9,232 bases of DNA from assembly GCA_029574055.1 (NCBI GenBank), contig JAKQBQ010000166.1, positions 1-9,232 of the forward strand, in the 5' to 3' direction. Below are positions 1 to 5,888 of the stretch, piece after piece (the first letter of the stretch is position 1; every line of letters starts with the position of its first letter). The stretch is from Methanobacteriota archaeon. Its GTDB lineage: Archaea; Thermoplasmatota; Thermoplasmata; Methanomassiliicoccales; Methanomethylophilaceae. A model generated the notes under the pieces. That model was not told the origin of the DNA. It saw nothing but the letters and a program-made list of their open reading frames with translations, and made no database searches. The translations under genes and the position numbers were made by a program.

Positions 1-576
1 CTCTCGGTATGCCCCTACAACAGCGGCGGGATCCTGGGTCCTCATGAACCCCTGCCTCATGCATATGCCTGCCGCATCGGATGCCAGGACCTCCAAGAAA
101 ACGTCCGGCAGTATTCCTCCCGCCCCTACTACGGGGACATCCACCGCCCCCAGCAGATACCTGAGCATCGCAAGGCCTTTTGCGTTCCTGCATGACTTGC
201 AGTTGACATCGAACACGTCCCTGAATATCAACAGCGTGGCTCCCAGCCTCTCCGCTTCCGCGGCCTCCCTTTCATCCCGCACGGTGGTCAGGATCCTGTC
301 GAATCCCTCGGGCTTCGATTCCCTTAATTCTTGAAGGTCCACGTGCACCGCCTTTGCACCTATCTCCTTCGCTTCATCGACGAACCCGTCCGCGCAGAAT
401 TCCACGCCGTTCTTTTCGCACTCATCCTTACACAAGGCCGCCATTTCTTTGTATTCCGATGGGGAGAGGTCCCTTTCGGTGAGGATGATCATGTCCGGCT
501 TCGCCTTTGCGATCAGGGCCATCTGCTCCCTGAACGGAAGCATCGATGTCTTTCTGTCCGTGGCGACTATTATCAT
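1..576 (-). CDS. ThiE/TenI-like (thiamine phosphate synthase superfamily) protein, C-terminus cut by window edge
   Basis: Translating the minus strand from the ATG at 574-576 gives 192 codons open to the window edge. The order of motifs is that of the TIM-barrel ThiE/TenI family: MIIVATDRK at residues 1-9, KPDMIILTERDL at 26-37, a short strand ending HVD at 78-80, EAERLGATLLIFRDVFDVNC at 107-126, and the phosphate-binding VPVVGAGGI at 147-155. In ThiE, hydroxymethylpyrimidine pyrophosphate is joined to thiazole phosphate to make thiamine phosphate in the cytosol. The usual ThiE segment with T/S-K residues after the (G/I)-P-I-(F/Y) strand is replaced here by a Cys-rich NCKSCRN loop, so the exact reaction (TMP synthase, thiazole tautomerase or another) is uncertain. 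No in-frame ATG or GTG lies upstream before a TAA at 604-606, so the start is secure. It lies downstream of uS10, but a T-rich terminator and its own TATA-like box separate the two. Confidence 0.75.
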   Translation of the reverse strand, partial: MIIVATDRKTSMLPFREQMALIAKAKPDMIILTERDLSPSEYKEMAALCKDECEKNGVEFCADGFVDEAKEIGAKAVHVDLQELRESKPEGFDRILTTVRDEREAAEAERLGATLLIFRDVFDVNCKSCRNAKGLAMLRYLLGAVDVPVVGAGGILPDVFLEVLASDAAGICMRQGFMRTQDPAAVVGAYRE

Positions 577-599
577 GCTGCGCAGAACGCAATATACGG

Positions 600-608
600 T
601 ATTTTAAT
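600..608 (-). promoter_or_regulatory. Candidate TATA box for the ThiE/TenI-like gene
   Basis: Minus strand ATTAAAATA is centred about 28 nt before the ATG at 576. No Shine-Dalgarno sequence is visible between them. The usual archaeal TATA-to-start distance of about 25-27 nt would put the transcript start at or next to the ATG, which implies a leaderless mRNA. The placement is inferred from spacing only. Confidence 0.4.
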
Positions 609-637
609 GCGCCTGAGATACAGAACTTCGTCTGTCC

Positions 638-657
638 AAAAAGATGGAAATAAAAAA
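638..657 (-). terminator. Oligo-T terminator of the str cluster
   Basis: Just after the uS10 stop codon the minus strand carries two T runs, T6 (652-657) and T5 (638-642). Clustered oligo-T tracts without a required hairpin are the usual archaeal termination signal, and the position fits the end of the rpsL-rpsJ transcription unit. Confidence 0.6.
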
Positions 658-673
658 TTTTGGGTTAAGTTGT

Positions 674-988
674 TTAAGTGCTGCGAAGAACGATCTCGAT
701 ATTGACGCCGTCCGGCACCTGGATCCTCATGAGCTGCCTTAAGGCGCGCTCGTCGGCGTCCAGGTCGATCAGCCTCTTATGGATGCGCATCTCCCAGCGG
801 TCCCATGTCTCGCTCCCCTCTCCGTCAGGACTCTTCCTGCAGGGAACCTTGAGTTTCTTTGTAGGAAGGGGGACGGGGCCGCGTATGTCCACGCCGGTCC
901 TCTGGGATATCCCTTTGATCTGGGCGCAGACGCTGTCGACCTTTGCCGGGTCCGTACCGCTGAGAGAGATTCTTGCGCGCTGTGACAT
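674..988 (-). CDS. rpsJ: Small ribosomal subunit protein uS10 (archaeal S10p)
   Basis: This 104-residue protein belongs to the 30S head and contacts 16S rRNA near the decoding side. The family signature is plain: [17 protein letters not shown] near the N-terminus, then [20 protein letters not shown] (about residues 36-55) and the C-terminal [19 protein letters not shown]. The length matches archaeal S10 (about 102-104). The ATG at 986-988 gives the typical N-terminus MSQRARISL. Upstream there is only a weak AAGGGA-type Shine-Dalgarno. It follows EF-1A by 32 bp, the standard archaeal order EF-1A then S10, so the two are probably cotranscribed. It ends in TAA. Confidence 0.96.
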   Translation of the reverse strand: MSQRARISLSGTDPAKVDSVCAQIKGISQRTGVDIRGPVPLPTKKLKVPCRKSPDGEGSETWDRWEMRIHKRLIDLDADERALRQLMRIQVPDGVNIEIVLRST

Positions 989-1020
989 GTTTTATCCCTT
1001 TAAATTAAAGGAAGAGGGCC

Positions 1021-2289
1021 TCAGTTGGCCTTCTGAACCTCGATGCACATACCGGCAGCGACGGTCTGTCCCATGTCGCGGATGGCGAACCTTCCGAGCG
1101 GCGGGAATTCTTTTGCAGTCTCGATGACCATCGGTTTCGTGGGCTCGACCTTCACGACCGCGATGTCGCCGGTCTTCAGGAAGTCCGGGTGCTCGGCCTT
1201 GGTCTGGCCGGTCTTGGGGTCGATGGTCCTAACAAGCTCAACGAACCTGCACGCCGTCTGGGTCGTGTGGCAGTGGAACACGGGTGTGTATCCTACCGTT
1301 ATCACGGACGGGTGGTTCAGGACGACGATCTGAGCGGTGAACTGTTTCGCAACGGACGGCGGGTTGTCCACCGGGCCTGCTACGTCTCCTCTCTTCACAT
1401 CGTTCTTGGCTACTCCACGGACGTTGAATCCGACGTTGTCGCCAGGGCCCGCCTGGGGCATCTGCTCGTGGTGCATCTCGATGGATTTTACCTCTCCGGG
1501 CACGTGGGAAGGCTCGAACATGATCTTCATGTTCGGCTTCAGTATGCCGGTCTCGATCCTTCCTACGGGGACGGTCCCGATACCTGTGATGGTGTAGACG
1601 TCCTGTATAGGCATCCTGAGGGGCTTGTCGGTCTGTTTCTCCGGGACCTTCAGGCTGTCGAAGGCCTCGATGAGGGTGGGTCCCTTGTACCAAGGCGTGT
1701 TAGCCGATTTTGCCTTGACGTTGTCTCCGACCATTGCGGATACGGGGACGAAGGGGACTGCGTCGACTTTGATGCCGACCATCTGCATGAGTTTCTTCAT
1801 TGCCTCGACGGTCTCTTTGTATTTTGCCTCGTCGTATTTCACGGCGTCCATCTTGTTGATGGCGACGATGATCTGTTTCACGCCGAGTGTGGTCGCAAGG
1901 AACACGTGCTCTTTCGTCTGCGCCTGCGGTCCCTCGATCGCGGAGCAGGTGATGACGGCTGCGTCAGCCTGTGATGTTCCGGTGATCATGTTCTTGACGA
2001 AGTCCCTGTGTCCGGGCGCGTCAATGACTGTGAAGTAGTATTTGTCGGTGTAGAACTTCTTGTGCGCTACATCGATGGTAACTCCTCTCTCTCTTTCCTC
2101 TTTAAGGCCGTCCATGACCCATGCGAAGTAGAAGGATCCCTTTCCTTTCTCCTCCGCCTCTTTGCTGTATTTCTCTACCAGGTGGGGCTCGATACCGCCG
2201 CACTCGAGGAGAATCCTTCCCGTAAGGGTGGATTTCCCGTGGTCGACGTGTCCGATGATGACCAGGTTCATGTGCTCTTTGTCTGCCAT
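1021..2289 (-). CDS. tuf: Translation elongation factor EF-1A (aEF1A, EF-Tu homologue)
   Basis: This GTPase delivers aminoacyl-tRNA to the ribosomal A site. With the start chosen here it has 422 residues, usual for archaeal EF-1A. The G-motifs are intact: G1 GHVDHGKS (13-20), G2 with RGVTID (Thr71), G3 DAPGH (90-94), G4 NKMD (145-148). Domains 2 and 3 follow, with [13 protein letters not shown] and the C-terminal [17 protein letters not shown]. The longest frame begins at an ATG at 2295, but GGAGGT (2296-2301) abuts that codon. The ATG at 2287-2289 sits 6 nt after the Shine-Dalgarno and yields the conserved [10 protein letters not shown], so it is preferred. The 59-bp gap to EF-2 contains a clear TATA box, so this gene has its own promoter besides any read-through from upstream. 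It ends in TGA. Confidence 0.97.
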   Translation of the reverse strand: MADKEHMNLVIIGHVDHGKSTLTGRILLECGGIEPHLVEKYSKEAEEKGKGSFYFAWVMDGLKEERERGVTIDVAHKKFYTDKYYFTVIDAPGHRDFVKNMITGTSQADAAVITCSAIEGPQAQTKEHVFLATTLGVKQIIVAINKMDAVKYDEAKYKETVEAMKKLMQMVGIKVDAVPFVPVSAMVGDNVKAKSANTPWYKGPTLIEAFDSLKVPEKQTDKPLRMPIQDVYTITGIGTVPVGRIETGILKPNMKIMFEPSHVPGEVKSIEMHHEQMPQAGPGDNVGFNVRGVAKNDVKRGDVAGPVDNPPSVAKQFTAQIVVLNHPSVITVGYTPVFHCHTTQTACRFVELVRTIDPKTGQTKAEHPDFLKTGDIAVVKVEPTKPMVIETAKEFPPLGRFAIRDMGQTVAAGMCIEVQKAN

Positions 2290-2295
2290 TTTCAT

Positions 2296-2301
2296 ACCTC
2301 C
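2296..2301 (-). promoter_or_regulatory. Shine-Dalgarno sequence of EF-1A (decides start)
   Basis: GGAGGT on the minus strand is a full anti-16S match. It touches the upstream ATG at 2295, too close for initiation there, and is 6 nt from the ATG at 2289, which fixes the start two codons inside the longest frame. Confidence 0.85.
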
Positions 2302-2334
2302 TACTTTATAGGTCTGTTTTTCTGCGATAAGGTG

Positions 2335-2346
2335 TTTATATTTAAA
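2335..2346 (-). promoter_or_regulatory. TATA box of the EF-1A gene
   Basis: TTTAAATATAAA on the minus strand, preceded by an A/C-containing BRE-like stretch, lies between the EF-2 stop and the EF-1A start. Transcription would begin near 2314-2318, leaving a leader of roughly 25 nt that carries the GGAGGT site. This would allow EF-1A and S10 to be expressed above the level of the upstream genes. Confidence 0.7.
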
Positions 2347-2348
2347 GT

Positions 2349-4556
2349 TTACAGACCTGAGTAGTAGCGGGCGTCATACGGCTCAGGGTTGAGTCCCTTG
2401 CGGGTCCTGATCTCCGTTACGACCTTCTTCTGCAGCTCAGGCGGCAACTGTTTGAATCCAGAGTTCTCTGTGGACCAGAGCGCGCGGCCCTGCGTGGACC
2501 CGCGTATATCCGACGCGAATCCGAACATGTCGGCGACAGGACATTCGGCAGACACTGTTGAATCTGCCCCGTCCTGACCCATCTCCAGGATCGTCCCGCG
2601 GCGCTGGTTGATCAAATTCACCGCTCCTCCCATATAGTCCGGGGGAACGCTGATGAACACTTTCTGCATAGGCTCCATGAGGGTCCTTCCCGCCTCGCAC
2701 ATCGCACCGTATATACCATCCCTTACTGCGGGGATGACCTGTGCCGGCCCTCTGTGGATCGTGTCCTCGTGGAGCTTTGCGTCCACCAGCTTCACTTTCA
2801 CTCCCGCAGCTTTCTCGTTTGCGAGAGGTCCTCTCACCATGGCCTCCTCGAAGGCCTGTTTTATCAGTTCCATGGTCTCATGGAGATATTGGATGCCTTT
2901 TGTGTTGTCCATGAGCATGTTGGTGTTCTTGAACATCACGATCCCTTTCGCCTCTTCCTTCTCAAGGCCGAGCTCCTCCAGCATCTTTGCCATTGCCTTC
3001 GGGTCCTTTATCTTGGCATCGGGGTCTATCTCCCCTCTGTGGATAGCATCCACAATCGTCTGCTCCAGCGGCTCTACCAGGAAGTAGAACTTGTTGTGCT
3101 TGTTGGGAGACTTTCCCTCGAACGGCGTCTGGTTCTTTCCCTTTATCCCCTCTTGGTAAACGACTATCGGGGGCGAAGCCACTATCTCTACGCCCTGTTC
3201 GTTCACGATGCGGTATTCCGTGATCTCAAGGTGCAGCTCTCCCATTCCGGACAGCAGGTGCTCTCCGGTGTCGTTGTTGATCTCTATGCAAAGCGAAGGA
3301 TCCGCTTTTGCGATGGTCCTGAGGACTTCGACCAGTTTCGGAAGGTCCTTCATGTTCTTTGCCTCGATGGCCTTCGTGACCACCGGCTCGGAGTAGTGGG
3401 CCATTTTCTCGAACGGATCCATCTCCTTGAGTGTGGATATCGTCGAACCTGCGATCGCGTCCCTGAGGCCTGTGACCGCTGCGATGTTCCCCGCGACGAC
3501 CTCTTCCGTCGTTATCCTGTCGGCAGCCACCATGAGCGCCACCGTCTGGACCCTCTGGGGGTTCGGCATGCCTGATATGTAGAGAGTGTCCCCTTTCCTT
3601 ATCGTCCCGGAGAACAGCCTTCCGAATGCCACTTCGCCGGCGTGGGGATCCATGATGATCTTGTTGACCATGAAGGAGACCTCTCCCTTGTGGTCGCATG
3701 CAAGCATCTGTTTTCCGATGGGTGATTCAAGATCCCCTTTCCAGATGGTGGGGATACGGAGCTTCTGTGCGTCCCTCGGGTTCTGGATGTGCCTTATGGC
3801 CATCTCAAGCACCACCTCGTGGATGGGGGACTTCTTCGCAAGCTCTTTCTGGCCGCCTTCCTTTGCGCAATATTCGAAGATATCGCCGAATGTTATCTTC
3901 GACCTCTGCATGAACGTAGATGATATCGCCCAGTTGTTGTACGCTGAGCCGAATGCAACGGTCCCTTCCTGAATGCTGACCTGCCACTTCTTGTTGAGCG
4001 GTGCGGGCAGGATGTCCATGATCTTTTGATTGAATTCCGTGACCAGTTTGGAGAATTTCTCGATCATCATCTCCTTCGTGACCTGCTGCTCGACGATCAT
4101 CCTGTCGACCTTGTTGATGAACAGGAGCGGCCTGACCCTCTCTTTCAGGGCCTGCCTTATGACCGTCTCCGTCTGAGGCATTATGCCTTCCACTGCGCAG
4201 CAGAGTATGAACACGCCATCCAGGGCCCTCATGGCTCTGGTGACGTCGCCTCCGAAGTCCACGTGGCCGGGGGTGTCTATCAAGTTGATAAGATATTCCT
4301 TGCCTTCGAATTTGTGCACCATTGACGCGCTCGCGGCGTTGATGGTTATACCCCTCGCCGATTCCTGCTCGTCGAAGTCGAGGGCGCGCTGCTCGCCCGC
4401 CAATTCAGACGACATCATTCCGGCTCCCGCTATCAGGTTGTCCGAGAATGTGGTCTTTCCGTGATCGATGTGCGCCGCCGTGCCTATGTTCCTGATATAC
4501 TCAGGCGTCAGCATGAGTTCGGCCGCTCTTTTGATGTTGTCCTCTTTGCGTCCCAT
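2349..4556 (-). CDS. fusA: Translation elongation factor EF-2 (aEF2, EF-G homologue)
   Basis: This ribosomal translocase GTPase has 735 residues with the start chosen here, normal for archaeal EF-2. The motifs are complete: G1 AHIDHGKT (28-35), G2 RGIT (Thr71), G3 DTPGH (94-98), G4 NKVD (148-151). Domain 2 carries [17 protein letters not shown]. The domain IV tip contains [10 protein letters not shown], in which the last histidine (about residue 601) is the position modified to diphthamide in archaeal and eukaryotic EF-2. A GTG at 4575-4577 overlaps the uS7 stop and opens a frame 7 codons longer, but a purine-rich Shine-Dalgarno (GAGGGGGAGTG, 4560-4570) sits inside that extension and points to the ATG at 4554-4556 with the conserved [11 protein letters not shown]. 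The gene is 17 bp from uS7 and surely cotranscribed. It ends in TAA. Confidence 0.97.
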   Translation of the reverse strand: MGRKEDNIKRAAELMLTPEYIRNIGTAAHIDHGKTTFSDNLIAGAGMMSSELAGEQRALDFDEQESARGITINAASASMVHKFEGKEYLINLIDTPGHVDFGGDVTRAMRALDGVFILCCAVEGIMPQTETVIRQALKERVRPLLFINKVDRMIVEQQVTKEMMIEKFSKLVTEFNQKIMDILPAPLNKKWQVSIQEGTVAFGSAYNNWAISSTFMQRSKITFGDIFEYCAKEGGQKELAKKSPIHEVVLEMAIRHIQNPRDAQKLRIPTIWKGDLESPIGKQMLACDHKGEVSFMVNKIIMDPHAGEVAFGRLFSGTIRKGDTLYISGMPNPQRVQTVALMVAADRITTEEVVAGNIAAVTGLRDAIAGSTISTLKEMDPFEKMAHYSEPVVTKAIEAKNMKDLPKLVEVLRTIAKADPSLCIEINNDTGEHLLSGMGELHLEITEYRIVNEQGVEIVASPPIVVYQEGIKGKNQTPFEGKSPNKHNKFYFLVEPLEQTIVDAIHRGEIDPDAKIKDPKAMAKMLEELGLEKEEAKGIVMFKNTNMLMDNTKGIQYLHETMELIKQAFEEAMVRGPLANEKAAGVKVKLVDAKLHEDTIHRGPAQVIPAVRDGIYGAMCEAGRTLMEPMQKVFISVPPDYMGGAVNLINQRRGTILEMGQDGADSTVSAECPVADMFGFASDIRGSTQGRALWSTENSGFKQLPPELQKKVVTEIRTRKGLNPEPYDARYYSGL

Positions 4557-4559
4557 TTG

Positions 4560-4570
4560 CACTCCCCCTC
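4560..4570 (-). promoter_or_regulatory. Shine-Dalgarno sequence of EF-2 (decides start)
   Basis: GAGGGGGAGTG on the minus strand places a GGAG core 5 nt before the ATG at 4556. It lies downstream of the alternative GTG at 4577, which therefore cannot use it. Confidence 0.7.
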
Positions 4571-4573
4571 GGA

Positions 4574-5155
4574 TCACCTGGCCGACTGAGCGACCCTCTC
4601 GATCTCTTCCTTCTTGGCGACCGCGAAGGAGGTCATGTCGCCTTTTGCCGCGAGCATAAGCTCATCGGCAAGGCACTCGTGTATCGGCTTCTTGCTCTTG
4701 GAGGACGCTTTCACTACGCCTGTGCAGACGTTGCGTATTGCGATGTCGAGCCTCCTCTGGGGAGATATGTCCACCGCTTTGGGCACGGATATGCCTCCGA
4801 ACTGGAGCCTCGTTACCTCTTCGCGGGGTGCTGCATTCTCCAACCCCTCTATCAATATCTGCAGGGGGTTCTTCTTCGTCTTGCTGGCGATTATGTCAAA
4901 AGCCTGGGAGACGGTCTTGTACGCCTTCATCTTCTTTCCGGTGTATTTCTCGGTCCTCATGATGTTGTTGATCAGTCTCTCAACAATGCTGAGCTTGGAT
5001 TTCCCGAACCATCTGTTGGCGTGCTTTCCGCCCGAGTGAGGCACATTTGTGGGTGTGAGGTCTATGTATTTTGCCAAACCGCCATCGTTGATGATGACCT
5101 CGGACGTGTCGTATTTCCCGAATATAAGCGCTTTCTCTGTAACGATCTCTGACAT
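4574..5155 (-). CDS. rpsG: Small ribosomal subunit protein uS7 (archaeal S7p)
   Basis: This 193-residue primary assembly protein of the 30S head binds the 3' major domain of 16S rRNA. Family segments are visible: LTPTNVPHSGGKHANRWFGK, SIVERLINNIMRTEKYTGKK, NPLQILIEGLENAAPREEVT, and VDISPQRRLDIAIRNVCTG. A GTG at 5162-5164 overlaps the uS12 stop and adds three codons (VIK). AAGGTG (5162-5167) sits 6 nt before the ATG at 5153-5155, so MSEIVTEKAL is the likelier N-terminus. The ribosome site lies within the last codons of uS12, which makes the two genes likely to be translationally coupled. It ends in TGA. Confidence 0.96.
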   Translation of the reverse strand: MSEIVTEKALIFGKYDTSEVIINDGGLAKYIDLTPTNVPHSGGKHANRWFGKSKLSIVERLINNIMRTEKYTGKKMKAYKTVSQAFDIIASKTKKNPLQILIEGLENAAPREEVTRLQFGGISVPKAVDISPQRRLDIAIRNVCTGVVKASSKSKKPIHECLADELMLAAKGDMTSFAVAKKEEIERVAQSAR

Positions 5156-5160
5156 CTTGA

Positions 5161-5589
5161 TCACCTTACGGGTTTTTCGGTCCTTCCTCTGACCATTTCG
5201 TTGAGAGATACGTTGTTGACCTTGATGACCTTGTAACGTACACCGGGGATGTCGCCGTATGAACGCCCCATCCTTCCGCCGATGCCTTCCACGAGTACCT
5301 CGTCATGCTCATCGATGAAGTTGATGGCCCCGTCGCCGACCGCGAAAGCTGTGATCTGACGCCCGTTCTTTATCAGTTGGACCTTTACGCACTTACGGAT
5401 GGCGGAGTTGGGCTGCTTTGCTTCAACGCCCACCTTCTCCAGCACTATGCCGCGTGCCTGAGCCGATCCCTCCAGAGGGTCGGACTTCTCCCTGAGTTTC
5501 AATACTCTTTTCTTATATCCACGGTCCAGCCAGCGGAATTTCTGCCTGTCCTCTCTCATCTTTCTTGCGGTGTATAGACCTCTACCCAA
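5161..5589 (-). CDS. rpsL: Small ribosomal subunit protein uS12 (archaeal S12p), probable TTG start
   Basis: This decoding-centre protein has 142 residues, close to the archaeal norm of about 142-147. The core is strongly conserved: [30 protein letters not shown] (the decoding-site loop), [10 protein letters not shown] and [14 protein letters not shown]. The longest frame opens with GTG at 5596-5598, but that codon is part of the Shine-Dalgarno GAGGTG (5596-5601). A TTG at 5587-5589 lies 6 nt after it and gives [15 protein letters not shown], aligning with the usual archaeal S12 N-terminus. TTG is therefore preferred. It is the first gene of the cluster. Directly upstream lies a promoter rather than the nusA/rpoA genes that precede it in many Euryarchaeota. 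It ends in TGA. Confidence 0.95.
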   Translation of the reverse strand: MGRGLYTARKMREDRQKFRWLDRGYKKRVLKLREKSDPLEGSAQARGIVLEKVGVEAKQPNSAIRKCVKVQLIKNGRQITAFAVGDGAINFIDEHDEVLVEGIGGRMGRSYGDIPGVRYKVIKVNNVSLNEMVRGRTEKPVR

Positions 5590-5595
5590 ACGTTT

Positions 5596-5601
5596 CACCT
5601 C
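5596..5601 (-). promoter_or_regulatory. Shine-Dalgarno sequence of uS12 (supports TTG start)
   Basis: GAGGTG on the minus strand overlaps the first possible GTG start and is spaced 6 nt from TTG 5587-5589. The uS7 and EF-1A sites show the same 6-nt spacing. Confidence 0.7.
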
Positions 5602-5635
5602 ATTCTTTGAAGTATTTTGTGCGATTATTATTATC

Positions 5636-5645
5636 GTATTTAAAG
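5636..5645 (-). promoter_or_regulatory. TATA box of the str cluster (rpsL promoter)
   Basis: CTTTAAATAC on the minus strand is a good archaeal BRE/TATA match. A start about 26 nt downstream falls near 5615, giving a leader of about 25 nt that contains the GAGGTG site of uS12. Confidence 0.7.
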
Positions 5646-5692
5646 CTCATGCACATATGCAGAACTTCTTTCTAAAGGTGGCTAACTCGATT

Positions 5693-5707
5693 AGATATAT
5701 AATATCT
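5693..5707. repeat. AT-rich palindrome in the divergent promoter region
   Basis: AGATAT and ATATCT form 6-bp arms around ATA. It lies between the rpsL promoter and the hydrolase. It contains TATATAAT and could serve as a plus-strand TATA box with a start near 5726, or as an operator. Neither role is shown by the sequence alone. Confidence 0.35.
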
Positions 5708-5772
5708 CGTGTAGGAAGAAGGGGGTCATGCGGTGTACCACATGTTTCACGATCCCTATGTGAAAAAGAATC

Positions 5773-5780
5773 ATTTTATA
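5773..5780 (+). promoter_or_regulatory. Candidate TATA box for the CocE/NonD-like hydrolase
   Basis: ATTTTATA on the plus strand precedes an A-rich stretch. A start about 26 nt downstream would fall near 5803, giving a leader of about 85 nt. It competes with the TATATAAT at 5696-5703 as the real promoter. Confidence 0.35.
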
Positions 5781-5787
5781 CAAAAAA

Positions 5788-5866
5788 GGTGTCTTACCGC
5801 CAAGGCGAAGCGAAGGAACTTTCTGGTGGCTCTTTAAGTTCCCGAACCGGGGTTCGACACCGTAAG
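5788..5866. other. Structured intergenic element (leader or small RNA, strand unsure)
   Basis: GGTGTC (5788-5793) can pair with GACACC (5856-5861), enclosing two further inverted repeats: GGAACTT/AAGTTCC (5815-5821/5836-5842, 14-nt loop) and CGAAC/GTTCG (5843-5847/5852-5856). A weaker CGC/GCG hairpin also lies inside. CTTAC (5793-5797) can alternatively pair with GTAAG (5862-5866), overlapping the first stem. Read on the plus strand it would be the leader of the hydrolase mRNA. Read on the minus strand it ends in a run of six T (5782-5787) and carries ACA right after the GTAAG arm, so it could be a small RNA with a terminator. It contains GGTTCGACACC, which resembles a tRNA T-arm, but no canonical cloverleaf can be closed. 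Confidence 0.3.
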
Positions 5867-5888
5867 CCGAATATGTGGAGACAACAAG

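Noticed and set aside
1189..1974. 261-codon open frame on the plus strand, antisense to EF-1A
   Set aside because: It lies wholly within the certain EF-1A gene and has no recognisable domain. It is a composition shadow.
2754..3575. 273-codon open frame on the plus strand, antisense to EF-2
   Set aside because: It is a shadow of EF-2 in the complementary frame, with low-complexity composition and no ribosome site or promoter.
5788..5868. tRNA gene suggested by GGTTCGACACC, a 74-nt closed stem and internal hairpins
   Set aside because: No 7-bp acceptor and 5-bp T stem can be closed in register with the TTCGA loop on the plus strand, and the middle hairpin has a 14-nt loop instead of a 7-nt anticodon loop. 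The minus strand has no T-loop.
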